From BJGV01 sp964196335 (lineage in GTDB: Bacteria; Pseudomonadota; Gammaproteobacteria; Burkholderiales; Nitrosomonadaceae), in contig OZ250175.1 of NCBI GenBank assembly GCA_965238155.1, positions 1,488,001 to 1,552,000 on the forward strand: a DNA stretch of 64,000 nt, given 5' to 3'. Numbering within the stretch: position 1 is the first letter of the stretch; each line of letters begins with the position of its first letter. The translations under genes were made by a program, and so were the position numbers. A model generated the notes under the pieces. That model made no database searches and was not told the DNA's origin. It worked only from the letters and a program-made list of their open reading frames with translations. Below, one piece after another: positions 53,750 through 63,620 of this stretch.

Positions 53750-56296
53750 ATGGATCAATTCTCAAAAGAAACCCTCCCCGTCAGTCTTGAAGAAGAGATG
53801 CGCCGCTCCTATCTCGATTACGCCATGAGCGTAATCGTGGGACGTGCGCTACCGGATGCACGTGACGGTTTAAAGCCTGTGCACCGGCGCGCACTACTCG
53901 CTATGCACGAACTCTCTAATGACTGGAACCGTCCCTACAAGAAATCTGCACGTATTGTCGGTGACATTATCGGTAAATACCATCCCCATGGTGATACGGC
54001 AGCTTATGACACCATCGTTCGTATGGCGCAGGACTTTTCCTTACGGTATACCCTGGTAGACGGCCAGGGTAACTTTGGTTCCATAGACGGCGATAATGCT
54101 GCAGCGATGCGTTATACCGAAATACGTATGTCGCGCATTGCCCATGAATTACTGGCCGACATTGAAAAAGAAACAGTAGATTTTGTTCCGAATTATGATG
54201 GTTCTGAAAAAGAACCGGTGGTCCTCCCAGCAAAAATTCCCAACCTGCTGATTAACGGTTCTTCCGGCATCGCAGTGGGTATGGCAACAAATATTCCTCC
54301 GCACAATCTGAATGAAGTAGTGGCCGCCTGTCTGGCATTACTTAAAAATCCGGATCTCAGTATAGATGAACTGATTGAACACATACCGGCACCGGATTTT
54401 CCGACTGCGGGCATTATTTATGGTGTTACAGGAGTCAAAGCCGGTTATCAGACAGGACGCGGACGCGTGGTAATGCGTGCCCGCACACATTTTGAAGACC
54501 TGGAAAAAGGTAATCGTCAGAGCATTATTGTTGATGAGCTGCCCTATCAGGTAAATAAGGCAAATCTGCTGATCCGTATCAGTGAACTGGTGCGTGATAA
54601 AAAAATTGAAGGAATTTCTGATTTACGGGATGAATCAGATAAATCCGGTATGCGTATGGTAATTGAGCTGAAACGCGGTGAGATGCCTGAAGTAATACTG
54701 AACAATCTGTATAAGGAAACACAGTTACAGGATACCTTTGGCATGAACATGGTTGCCCTGCTGGACGGACGGCCACTGGTGCTTAATCTGAAACAGATGC
54801 TGGAAGCGTTTTTGAATCACCGTCGTGAAGTGGTAACACGACGTACCAAATTTGAACTGAAAAAGGCACGTGAGCGCGGCCACCTGCTGGAAGGTCTGGC
54901 TGTTGCGCTGTCCAATGTTGATGAAGTCATCACATTAATCAAAAAAGCATCCACTCCGGCAGTTGCCAAGGAAGCACTGATGACAAAAATATGGCGGTCC
55001 AGACTGGTGGAGGAAATGCTCGCCCGTAGTTCCATTAAAGCTGACGAATTCCGTCCGGAGGGGCTGGCTGCAGAATTTGGTTTATCCAAAAAAGGTTATC
55101 GCTTATCCGGTTCACAGGCTCAGGCAATTCTGGAATTACGCTTACAACGCCTCACCGGGCTGGAGCAAGATAAGGTTGTGGGTGAATACAAAGACATAAT
55201 GGAAAAAATTGCCGACCTCCTTGATATTCTTGCTAAGGCGGTACGAATCACGAAAATCATTGCTGATGAACTGGCTGCCGTTAAAAAACAGTTCGGGGAT
55301 AAACGCTGCAGTGAGATCGTGGTCGACACGCAGGATTTAAGTCTGGAAGATCTTATTACACCGGAAGATGTAGTCGTAACGCTGTCGCATACCGGCTACA
55401 TTAAATCGCAGCCACTGCATGATTATCAGGCTCAGAAGCGCGGCGGACGTGGTAAACAGGCGACCAAAACGAAGGAAGATGATGTCATTGATAATCTGTT
55501 TATCGTCAATACGCACGATTATATACTCTGCTTTTCAAGCCGGGGACGAGCCTACTGGATTAAAGTGTATTCCATACCACAGGGTGGACGTGGTTCACGC
55601 GGAAAACCAATTGTTAACGTATTAAAACTGGGAGAGGGAGAAAAAATAAACGCCATTCTCCCGGTAAAAGAGTTTGATGAGAATCGTTTTATTTTCATGG
55701 CCACTTCTCTGGGTACCGTGAAGAAAATTGCACTGTCCAGATTTTCCCGTCCGCGTGTAGGCGGCATCATTGCATTAGCCCTGGATGACGAAGACTATCT
55801 GATTGGTGTCGCGATCACAGGAGGTAGGCATGATGTGATGTTGTTCTCTGACGGTGGCAAAGCCATGCGTTTTGATGAAAATGATGTACGTCCGATGGGG
55901 CGTAGCGCACGAGGTGTCCGTGGTATGAAGTTAAATAAAGGGCAGACTGTTATCTCCCTGCTGGTTGCTGAAACTGAAGAACTGTCGGTACTGACCGCAA
56001 CTGAAAACGGGTACGGCAAACGTACTCCGATCAGTGAATATGCGCGCCATCGCAGAGGTACCCAGGGCATGATCTCGATCCGGACCAGTGAACGAAACGG
56101 TAAAGTGGTCACCGCAAGACTCGTGAAACAATTAGACGAAATCATGCTGATCACCACCGGAGGCGTACTGATCCGCACCCGTGTTAAAGAGGTTCGCAAA
56201 ATGGCCCGTGCCACACAGGGAGTCAGGCTTATTAATCTGGATGAAGGTGAGAAGCTTGCCGGACTGGAGAGAGTAATTGAAACTGATGTGGAATAA
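53750..56296 (+). CDS. gyrA: DNA gyrase subunit A
   Basis: 848 residues. The quinolone region reads GKYHPHGDTAAYDTIVRMAQ; the residue equal to E. coli Ser83 is Thr83, with Asp87 kept. The catalytic tyrosine is Y122 in AAMRYTEIR. The C-terminal domain has the QAQKRGGRGKQ GyrA box and blade repeats. It introduces negative supercoils with GyrB. The start has no strong Shine-Dalgarno (AAAAGAAAAAATATAATA before ATG). No gene is seen in the 281 bases upstream. Confidence 0.97.
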   Translation: MDQFSKETLPVSLEEEMRRSYLDYAMSVIVGRALPDARDGLKPVHRRALLAMHELSNDWNRPYKKSARIVGDIIGKYHPHGDTAAYDTIVRMAQDFSLRYTLVDGQGNFGSIDGDNAAAMRYTEIRMSRIAHELLADIEKETVDFVPNYDGSEKEPVVLPAKIPNLLINGSSGIAVGMATNIPPHNLNEVVAACLALLKNPDLSIDELIEHIPAPDFPTAGIIYGVTGVKAGYQTGRGRVVMRARTHFEDLEKGNRQSIIVDELPYQVNKANLLIRISELVRDKKIEGISDLRDESDKSGMRMVIELKRGEMPEVILNNLYKETQLQDTFGMNMVALLDGRPLVLNLKQMLEAFLNHRREVVTRRTKFELKKARERGHLLEGLAVALSNVDEVITLIKKASTPAVAKEALMTKIWRSRLVEEMLARSSIKADEFRPEGLAAEFGLSKKGYRLSGSQAQAILELRLQRLTGLEQDKVVGEYKDIMEKIADLLDILAKAVRITKIIADELAAVKKQFGDKRCSEIVVDTQDLSLEDLITPEDVVVTLSHTGYIKSQPLHDYQAQKRGGRGKQATKTKEDDVIDNLFIVNTHDYILCFSSRGRAYWIKVYSIPQGGRGSRGKPIVNVLKLGEGEKINAILPVKEFDENRFIFMATSLGTVKKIALSRFSRPRVGGIIALALDDEDYLIGVAITGGRHDVMLFSDGGKAMRFDENDVRPMGRSARGVRGMKLNKGQTVISLLVAETEELSVLTATENGYGKRTPISEYARHRRGTQGMISIRTSERNGKVVTARLVKQLDEIMLITTGGVLIRTRVKEVRKMARATQGVRLINLDEGEKLAGLERVIETDVE

Positions 56297-56358
56297 CAAT
56301 TCACTTACAAAATGTATATGTTAAACAATACATTTAACAGGCGGAGCGCTTTCTGACT

Positions 56359-57453
56359 GTGGAACGCGTATTTAACTTCAGTGCGGGCCCGGCAGTGTTG
56401 CCTGCAGAAGTACTACAACAAGCACGCGATGAAATACTCAGCTGGCATGGCAGTGGTATGTCAATCATGGAAATGAGCCACCGTGGCAGGGAATTTACTT
56501 CTGTTATCCGGAAAGCCGAAGCTGATCTGCGCGAACTGGCGGGTATTCCTGACAACTATAAAGTACTGTTCCTCTCCGGTGGAGCTACCAGCCAGTTCTC
56601 CATGGTACCCATGAACTTACTGCGAAAAAAAAAGAGTGCTGACTATATCAACACCGGGATGTGGTCTAAAAAGGCAATAAAAGAAGCACAAAGATATTGT
56701 AATGTAAATATTGCTGCTTCATCAGAGGATTCCGGTTTTACCTATGCTCCGACGCAGGATCAGTGGACACCGGATCAGAATGCAGCTTATGTACATTACA
56801 CCCCTAACGAAACTATCGGCGGTGTGGAATTTAACTGGATACCGGATCTGACCTGTTCGAAAGACAATATTCCGCTGGTAGCCGACATGTCTTCCAGTAT
56901 TCTGTCACGACCGCTGGATATTACCCGGTACGGACTGATATATGCCGGAGCCCAGAAAAACATGGGGCCTGCCGGCCTGACCATTGTCATTGTGCGTGAA
57001 GATTTATTAGGTAAAACGATTCAGAATACACCGAGTGTGTTTGATTATAAAATCCATGCTGACAATGCTTCCATGTATAACACTCCGCCCACTTACGCCA
57101 TCTATATTACCGGGTTAGTATTTGAATGGTTAAAGAAAAAGGGAGGGCTGGCAGAAATTGAAAAAATAAATATTACCAAGGCCGGTTTATTGTATGACTT
57201 AATTGATACAACGGATTTTTATCACTGTCCGGTAGCAAGGTCCGACCGTTCACGTATGAACGTTCCCTTTACACTAAAGGATACGGATTTAGATACTGAG
57301 TTTTTAAAACAGGCGCAGGACCGTGGTTTGTTACAGCTGAAAGGACATCGGGCAGTAGGTGGAATGCGCGCTTCCATATATAACGCAATGCCGGTTGAAG
57401 GTGTTCTCACCCTGGTCAGCTTTATGAAGGAGTTTGCCGGTAATCATGCCTGA
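56359..57453 (+). CDS. serC: phosphoserine aminotransferase
   Basis: 364 residues from a GTG start with the ribosome site AGGCGGAG. FNFSAGPAVLPAEVL, GGATSQFSMVPMNL and YAGAQKNMGPAGLTIVIV (PLP lysine in AQKN) are standard. Makes 3-phosphoserine for serine synthesis and also serves vitamin B6 synthesis. It follows gyrA and overlaps serA, linking the two serine genes. Confidence 0.97.
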   Translation: MERVFNFSAGPAVLPAEVLQQARDEILSWHGSGMSIMEMSHRGREFTSVIRKAEADLRELAGIPDNYKVLFLSGGATSQFSMVPMNLLRKKKSADYINTGMWSKKAIKEAQRYCNVNIAASSEDSGFTYAPTQDQWTPDQNAAYVHYTPNETIGGVEFNWIPDLTCSKDNIPLVADMSSSILSRPLDITRYGLIYAGAQKNMGPAGLTIVIVREDLLGKTIQNTPSVFDYKIHADNASMYNTPPTYAIYITGLVFEWLKKKGGLAEIEKINITKAGLLYDLIDTTDFYHCPVARSDRSRMNVPFTLKDTDLDTEFLKQAQDRGLLQLKGHRAVGGMRASIYNAMPVEGVLTLVSFMKEFAGNHA

Positions 57454-58645
57454 GCGATCACATAAAACTTTCCGGGTGCATAAGCTCAATCAGATCTCTG
57501 CAAAAGGCCTGAATCTCTTTCCTGAGAATCGTTATACTATTGGGGATGATATTGCTGAGCCGGATGCAATCCTGGTGCGTTCACACAATATGCTCGGAAT
57601 GAATATTCCTGAGAGTGTCATGGCAATCGGAAGAGCCGGAGCAGGAACCAATAACGTTCCGGTACAGGATATGAATCTACGCGGCATTCCCGTTTTTAAT
57701 GCTCCCGGCGCAAATGCAAATGCAGTGAAGGAACTTGTATTGTCCGGCATGTTACTGGCAGCACGTAATCTGATTCCTGCTATACGTTTCACCGAAAATA
57801 TGAAAGGCAGTAATACCACTCTTCACAAACTGGCAGAAGACGGGAAAAAACAATTCTCCGGAATGGAATTACCAGGCCGTACATTAGGAATTATCGGGCT
57901 GGGTGCTATAGGCCGGCTTGTTGCAGATGCAGCTATCGGGCTTGGCATGCGGGTAACGGGTTACGATCCTGAAATTACTGTGGATGCGGCGTGGAATCTT
58001 TCTTCAGAAGTAAAGAAAGCACCTGGCATTGAAAATTTGCTTCAACACAGCGACTTCATCACCCTGCACGTACCTTTGCTTGACGCAACACGTCTCCTGA
58101 TTAATGGTAAGCAGGTCAGAAACATGAAGAAGGGAACAATCCTGCTTAATTTTTCCCGTGATGGTATTGTTGATGAAGATGCAGTTTTAACAGGGATTGA
58201 ATCCGGAAAAATAAAATATTATGTATGCGATTTTCCCAGTCAGAAACTTCAGCATCATCAGGCAGTAATTACACTACCTCACTTAGGTGCCTCTACTCTG
58301 GAAGCAGAGGAAAACTGCGCAATAATGGTAGTGAGGCAGATCGTGGATTATCTGGAGAACGGAAATATTATCAATACTGTCAATTTTCCAAATTTAACGA
58401 TGGAGAGAGAGTCCCCTTATCGGATGGCAGTAGCTAATTCTAATGTGCCTAATATGCTGGGGCAGATTTCTACCAGTATGGCAAATGCAGGACTTAACAT
58501 TCACAATATGGGTAATAAGTCCCGGGGGGAGATGGCCTATACTTTAGTAGATGTGGATAGTCCTGTTCCGCAGGAAACAATAGATAAACTTGCACTAATC
58601 CCCGGTGTTCTGATGGTGAGATATTTACCTGTACTGGCTGACTAG
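57446..58645 (+). CDS. serA: D-3-phosphoglycerate dehydrogenase
   Basis: 399 residues from the ATG at 57446, which overlaps the serC stop by 8 bases; an in-frame TTG 12 bases upstream is not needed. NAD fold GRTLGIIGLGAIGRLVADAA, active-site NFSRDGIVDE and LPHLGAST (His) are visible, with a C-terminal ACT domain (PNMLGQISTSMANAGLNIHN). First step of serine synthesis. Together serC-serA form a compact pair, more tightly coupled than in most relatives. Confidence 0.93.
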   Translation: MPERSHKTFRVHKLNQISAKGLNLFPENRYTIGDDIAEPDAILVRSHNMLGMNIPESVMAIGRAGAGTNNVPVQDMNLRGIPVFNAPGANANAVKELVLSGMLLAARNLIPAIRFTENMKGSNTTLHKLAEDGKKQFSGMELPGRTLGIIGLGAIGRLVADAAIGLGMRVTGYDPEITVDAAWNLSSEVKKAPGIENLLQHSDFITLHVPLLDATRLLINGKQVRNMKKGTILLNFSRDGIVDEDAVLTGIESGKIKYYVCDFPSQKLQHHQAVITLPHLGASTLEAEENCAIMVVRQIVDYLENGNIINTVNFPNLTMERESPYRMAVANSNVPNMLGQISTSMANAGLNIHNMGNKSRGEMAYTLVDVDSPVPQETIDKLALIPGVLMVRYLPVLAD

Positions 58646-58672
58646 TTTTTATTGACAAGGAACTGATTTTCA

Positions 58673-59737
58673 ATGACCGATCAACTTAATAAAATTCGTG
58701 ATGAGATAGATGCGATTGATAACGAGTTGCTCAGACTTGTCAACACACGCGCTGATCTTGCAAAGCAGATCGGACAGGTTAAACAAGGCGAAATCTATCG
58801 TCCTGACCGGGAGGCACAGATTCTGGAACGACTGCAGAAACTTAATGCAGGGCCACTTTCTCCGAAACATGTTATCCGGTTATTCACAGAAATCATGTCA
58901 TTGTGTCGTTCTATGGAAAAGCCTATGAGTGTGACCTACCTCGGCCCGCAGGGGACATTCTCGGAAGAGGCTGTGTTGAATCGTTTTGGTAACTCAGTAA
59001 CAGCGATGCCATGTGAATCGATAGACGAGGTATTCCATAAAGTCGAATCCGGCATGGCAAGCTATGGAATAGTGCCCGTAGAAAACTCTAATGAAGGTGT
59101 AGTGGGAAAAACATTGGATTTGTTATTGCAAACCTCTCTGAAGGTTTGCGGGGAAATTTTATTACCCATACATCAGTGTTTACTCGCTCTGCATACAGAC
59201 CCGGAGCAAATCAAAAAAATCTACTCTCACCCTCAGTCACTGGCGCAATGTCATGAGTGGTTAAATACAAACTTTCCTCTCTCACAGGTAAAACGGGTTA
59301 TTGCAGCAAGTAATGCTCATGCAGCGATGATTGCTGCTGATGATAAGAGTGTTGCTGCTATCGCCGGCAGAAAAGCTGCTGAAGTATACAAATTGTCTGT
59401 GTATGCTGAGAATATTGAAGATGACCCCAGAAATACTACCCGCTTTCTGGTAATTGGTACTCAGGACGTCGCTCCGTCCGGTAAAGATAAAACATCACTG
59501 GCTATGTCAGCCAGGAACCGCCCCGGTGCAATACATGAGTTATTATCACCTCTTGCACAGCATGGTGTAAGTATGAGTCATTTAGAGTCCCGACCTTCCC
59601 GTTCCGGTCTGTGGGAATATGTTTTTTTTGCAGATATCAAAGGTCATCAGCAAAATGAAAAAATTATAAGGGCACTGGACGAAATACGGGAAAAAGCAAC
59701 ATTCCTGAAAATATTAGGGTCTTACCCTTCAGCATAA
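58673..59737 (+). CDS. pheA: bifunctional chorismate mutase/prephenate dehydratase
   Basis: 354 residues. AroQ chorismate mutase (1-90: IRDEIDAIDNELLRLVNTRA), prephenate dehydratase (about 95-275: VTYLGPQGTFSEEAV, then NTTRFLVIG) and a C-terminal ACT domain (NRPGAIHELLSPLAQHGVSM, then LESRPSR) that should give phenylalanine feedback. 27 bp after serA, same operon. The short mutase-first layout is that of beta/gammaproteobacteria. Confidence 0.97.
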   Translation: MTDQLNKIRDEIDAIDNELLRLVNTRADLAKQIGQVKQGEIYRPDREAQILERLQKLNAGPLSPKHVIRLFTEIMSLCRSMEKPMSVTYLGPQGTFSEEAVLNRFGNSVTAMPCESIDEVFHKVESGMASYGIVPVENSNEGVVGKTLDLLLQTSLKVCGEILLPIHQCLLALHTDPEQIKKIYSHPQSLAQCHEWLNTNFPLSQVKRVIAASNAHAAMIAADDKSVAAIAGRKAAEVYKLSVYAENIEDDPRNTTRFLVIGTQDVAPSGKDKTSLAMSARNRPGAIHELLSPLAQHGVSMSHLESRPSRSGLWEYVFFADIKGHQQNEKIIRALDEIREKATFLKILGSYPSA

Positions 59738-59818
59738 TTATATTGTATGTATTCAGACAAAACGTAATTGTGTTGTTTTCTGTTTATCTGATTTTCTACT
59801 CTTTATGGTACCGGCTTT

Positions 59819-60928
59819 ATGAACCTGTGTGATCTTGCCCCCGAATATATACATTCTATTGCGCCTTACCAAACGGGAAAGCCTATATCCGAGCTGGCAA
59901 GAGAAATGGGGATTGATGAATCTTCCATCATCAAACTTGCATCGAATGAAAATCCATTCGGGACCAGCCCTCTGGCACTTGAAGCAATGGAAAAAGCACT
60001 GAATGAAGTGATGCGTTACCCTGATGGTAACGGCTTTGAATTAAAAAATGCATTATCTGAAAAATATGCTGTAAACAGTGACCAGATTGTACTCGGAAAC
60101 GGATCGAATGATGTGCTGGAGCTGGCAGCCCGGATATTTCTGAAGCCAGGCACTTCCGCAGTTTTTTCTCAGCATGCTTTTGCCGTTTATCCTCTTGTGA
60201 CCCAGGCTACAGGTGCAACCGGAATAGTGGTTCCTGCTAAAGATTATGGTCATGATATCGATGCAATGCTGGATGCTATAACACCTGAAACCCGTATAGT
60301 CTTTATTGCTAATCCTAACAACCCGACCGGCACATTTCTACCTGCCCCGGATATCCTGCGTTTTTTAAAACGTGTTTCACGGGATGTACTGGTAATACTG
60401 GATGAGGCTTACAATGAATATCTGCCTGATATATCCAGAGTCGATACCACTAAATGGTTACATAGTTTTCCAAATCTGCTTATTACCCGTACTTTTTCTA
60501 AGATTTATGGCATGGCCGGTATCCGTATCGGATTCGGATTTGCACATACTCAGGTTTCCGGGTTAATGAACCGGATACGTCAGCCGTTTAATGTAAACAG
60601 CATCGGACTTTCAGGAGCTTTGGCGGCAATAAATGACACAGAATTCGTTAAACGTTCCTATGCTCTTAATCAGGCAGGAATGCTTCAGATAACCACCGGT
60701 CTGCGCCGGCTTGATCTTACCTATATTCCGTCATATGGAAATTTCCTGAGCTTCAGGGTGGAAAACGGTAAAACTGCTGCTGTCTATCAACACCTCTTAC
60801 AGAAGGGAGTTATTGTACGCCCGGTTGGTATTTATGAAATGCCGGAATTTCTACGCGTTACTGTCGGCCTCGAATCCGAAAATCATAAATTCTTACAGTT
60901 ACTTGAAAGTGCAGTTAAAAAAGGTTAA
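59819..60928 (+). CDS. hisC: histidinol-phosphate/aromatic aminotransferase
   Basis: 369 residues. LASNENPFGTSPLALEAM, FIANPNNPTGTFL, LDEAYNEY and TRTFSKIYGMAGIRIGF (PLP lysine) identify HisC. In this pheA-hisC-tyrA context the enzyme often also makes phenylalanine and tyrosine from their keto acids. 81 bp after pheA. Ribosome site weak. Confidence 0.94.
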   Translation: MNLCDLAPEYIHSIAPYQTGKPISELAREMGIDESSIIKLASNENPFGTSPLALEAMEKALNEVMRYPDGNGFELKNALSEKYAVNSDQIVLGNGSNDVLELAARIFLKPGTSAVFSQHAFAVYPLVTQATGATGIVVPAKDYGHDIDAMLDAITPETRIVFIANPNNPTGTFLPAPDILRFLKRVSRDVLVILDEAYNEYLPDISRVDTTKWLHSFPNLLITRTFSKIYGMAGIRIGFGFAHTQVSGLMNRIRQPFNVNSIGLSGALAAINDTEFVKRSYALNQAGMLQITTGLRRLDLTYIPSYGNFLSFRVENGKTAAVYQHLLQKGVIVRPVGIYEMPEFLRVTVGLESENHKFLQLLESAVKKG

Positions 60929-61109
60929 TTCCGTCTCCGGAATAAATTACACGCTTATTAAAGAATCCTCAGGAAACAATAAGAAAAAAGTTTCAATACC
61001 GGAATGTATACTGCTCAGGAATAAGAGTTTTAATATAATCAGATGTCTGATAGCGTATGAGACAGAAACTTTCGTCAGTCTGATACGGAAATAAATATAT
61101 ATTCAAAAT

Positions 61110-61997
61110 ATGAAAGATACTATGCTCAACAAACTGGTGATTATTGGTGTCGGATTAATCGGCGGCTCATTTGCACTTGCACTGCGTAAAGCAGGACTGG
61201 TCAAGCACATTACCGGTTTAGGCAGAAGCAAAGAGAATCTGCAGCATGCATTGGAACTCGGGATTTTAGATGAGGCCACCGATAACTATTCACAGGCTCT
61301 GGAAAAAGCAGACCTTGTATTACTTGCCGTACCGGTAGGACAAACTACCGGAATTCTTGAGCGGATCAATCCTTACCTGGAATCTCAGACAATTATTTCT
61401 GATGTGGGAAGTACAAAGCAGGATGTGATTGCAGCGGCACGCTCTTCAATACCGGGGCATTTTAAAAATTTTGTACCGGCCCATCCGATTGCCGGTGCGG
61501 AGCTAAGCGGAGCTGATGCAGCAAATGCTGATTTATTCAGAGATAAAAATTTAATCCTGACGCCGTCAGATGAAACCGATAATGATTCATTAGAAAGTAT
61601 AAAAAAACTGTGGCAGGGATGCGGCGCACGTGTCTCACTAATGCAACCATATCAGCATGATGAAATACTTGCCATGATGAGCCACCTTCCTCATATCCTG
61701 GCATTCACACTTATGAACCATATACTTTCAACCTGCACTGAAGAAGATTCAGGTATCCTGCATAATTTTGCCGGTGGCGGTTTTCGCGACTTTTCCCGTA
61801 TTGCAGGTAGTTCTCCTGAAATGTGGAAAGATATTTGCCTCGCAAATCGTGAATTATTACTAAAACAAATTAACACCTACCAGAACGAATTAACACGTAT
61901 GCATGAAATGCTTGAAGACAATGACGGAGCAGCACTGGAAAAATATTTCCTTAATGCACAGGTAACACGCCGGAAATTTCTGAAAGACAAACACTGA
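61110..61997 (+). CDS. tyrA: prephenate dehydrogenase
   Basis: 295 residues; an ATG 12 bases downstream (MLNKLVIIGVG) is an equally possible start. VIIGVGLIGGSFALALRKAG binds NAD; FVPAHPIAGAELSGADAAN and MMSHLPHILAFTLMNH are the catalytic-domain motifs. Converts prephenate to hydroxyphenylpyruvate. Last of the gyrA-tyrA run; the usual next gene aroA is not there, and a convergent lpd follows. Confidence 0.94.
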   Translation: MKDTMLNKLVIIGVGLIGGSFALALRKAGLVKHITGLGRSKENLQHALELGILDEATDNYSQALEKADLVLLAVPVGQTTGILERINPYLESQTIISDVGSTKQDVIAAARSSIPGHFKNFVPAHPIAGAELSGADAANADLFRDKNLILTPSDETDNDSLESIKKLWQGCGARVSLMQPYQHDEILAMMSHLPHILAFTLMNHILSTCTEEDSGILHNFAGGGFRDFSRIAGSSPEMWKDICLANRELLLKQINTYQNELTRMHEMLEDNDGAALEKYFLNAQVTRRKFLKDKH

Positions 61998-62038
61998 AGA
62001 GATAAACCCGGAATATTGCACATCACATAGCTTACCTG

Positions 62039-62058
62039 ATACCTGTAAACACAGGTAT
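62039..62058. terminator. hairpin between convergent tyrA and lpd
   Basis: ATACCTGT-AAAC-ACAGGTAT: a perfect 8-bp stem with a four-base loop in the convergent gap. There is no T-run, so its strength as a terminator is uncertain. Confidence 0.4.
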
Positions 62059-62079
62059 GTACTCAATCCCGTAATTTTG

Positions 62080-63539
62080 TCAGATATGCAGCGCCCTCTT
62101 GTCCACAGCTAACGCCGCCTCATGCAAAACTTCAGACAAAGAAGGATGGGCATGAACAATACGGGCAATATCTTCGCTGCTGGCAGCAAATTCAATTGCT
62201 ACTACTGCTTCAGAGATCATCTCTGAAACATAGGGCCCGATCATGTGTACACCAAGAATCCGATCCGTATCTGCATCGGCAAGGACCTTAATAAATCCGT
62301 TGGTTTCACCCAGTGCACGTGCACGACCGTTTGCCATAAACGGAAACTGACCTGCTTTGTATTTAACTCCGGATGCTTTCAGCTCCTGTTCTGTTTTACC
62401 TACCCAGGCGATTTCCGGTGATGTATAAATTACCCAGGGAATGGCATCAAGATTTACTGCCGAAAGCTCTTTTGCCTGCCCTGACATCTTTGCAGCAATT
62501 TCTTCTGCTACTGCCACGCCCTCCTCGGAAGCTTTGTGTGCCAGCATCGGCCCCCGGACAACATCACCTACAGCATATACATTTAACAGATTAGTACGAC
62601 AGTAAGTATCAACCTGAATGCGGCCGCCACCATCAATTTGTAAGCCAACAGAATCTGCACCCAGGTTAGCAGAATTCGGAACCCGGCCAACTGAGACAAT
62701 CAGCTTATCCACTTCTAATTTCTGCTCTTTACCCTGCGCATCAAGATACTTCACTATGACTGTATTTTCAGCGGTTCTAATCTCAGTAATGTTAATGCCG
62801 GTTTGAATTCCTAATCCTAATTCCCTGGTAAATATTTTTTTTGCTTCTTTTGCTACCTGCTCATCAACGACCGAAAGGAAATCCGGCATTGCTTCAAGAA
62901 TAGTTACTTCCGATCCGAGCCTCCGCCAGATACTTGCCATTTCCAGACCAATCACACCCGCACCAATTATTCCTAACCGCTCAGGCGCTTCAGCCAGTGC
63001 CAGCGCTCCTTCATTGTCCAGAACACATTTATTATCGATTGATACGGATGGTAACTGACGTGGTGTCGAGCCTGTTGCAATAATGACGTATTTTGCTTCA
63101 ACTGTTTCTTCTTTATCACCACTCTGAATATTAACTTTCCGGTTTCCCCCGGAATTTTTATCCTTAACAAGCATTCCCCGGCCATGTATTGAGGTAACTT
63201 TATTCTTTTTAAACAACATGGCGATTCCACTGGTAATGCCGCGACAATCTTTTCCTTACGGGAAATCATTACAGGTATATCAACTGACAAACCTTCCACT
63301 GTAATTCCATGAGCGGAATATTTATGCGCAACACGCTCAAAATTCTCGGAAGATTCCAGTAAAGCTTTCGAAGGAATACAACCTACGTTCAGACAGGTGC
63401 CACCAAGCCTTGCCTTTCCCTTTGAATTTTCCCACTCATCAATACACGCTGTATTGAGTCCTAACTGGGCACAACGGATTGCTGCCACATAACCTCCGGG
63501 ACCTGCTCCGATCACAACCACATCAAAAGTTTGAGTCAT
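62080..63539 (-). pseudogene. lpdA: dihydrolipoamide dehydrogenase, frameshifted as read
   Basis: Start at 63539: FDVVVIGAGPGGYVAAIRCA and the redox pair GGTCLNVGCIPSKALL. At about 63235 the frame breaks: SRKEKIVAALPVES follows, whereas one added base gives VAALTSGIAMLFKKNKVTSI and the rest to 62080, including NAD-binding GIIGAGVIGLEMASIW and the C-terminal HAHPSLSEVLHEA. Full length is about 486 residues. Because this E3 subunit serves 2-oxoglutarate and pyruvate dehydrogenase and the rest is perfectly conserved, a sequencing error is at least as likely as inactivation. Confidence 0.85.
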
Positions 63540-63620
63540 TTTACAATCTTATAAGTTAATATTAAATATTAAGTATATTCTACAATTACTTGTTTTTATT
63601 AATGATTCGTATATGTTTAT

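Noticed and set aside
54000..56300. Several long minus-strand reading frames opposite gyrA
   Set aside because: They are shadows of the conserved gyrA coding sequence with no ribosome sites or recognisable products.
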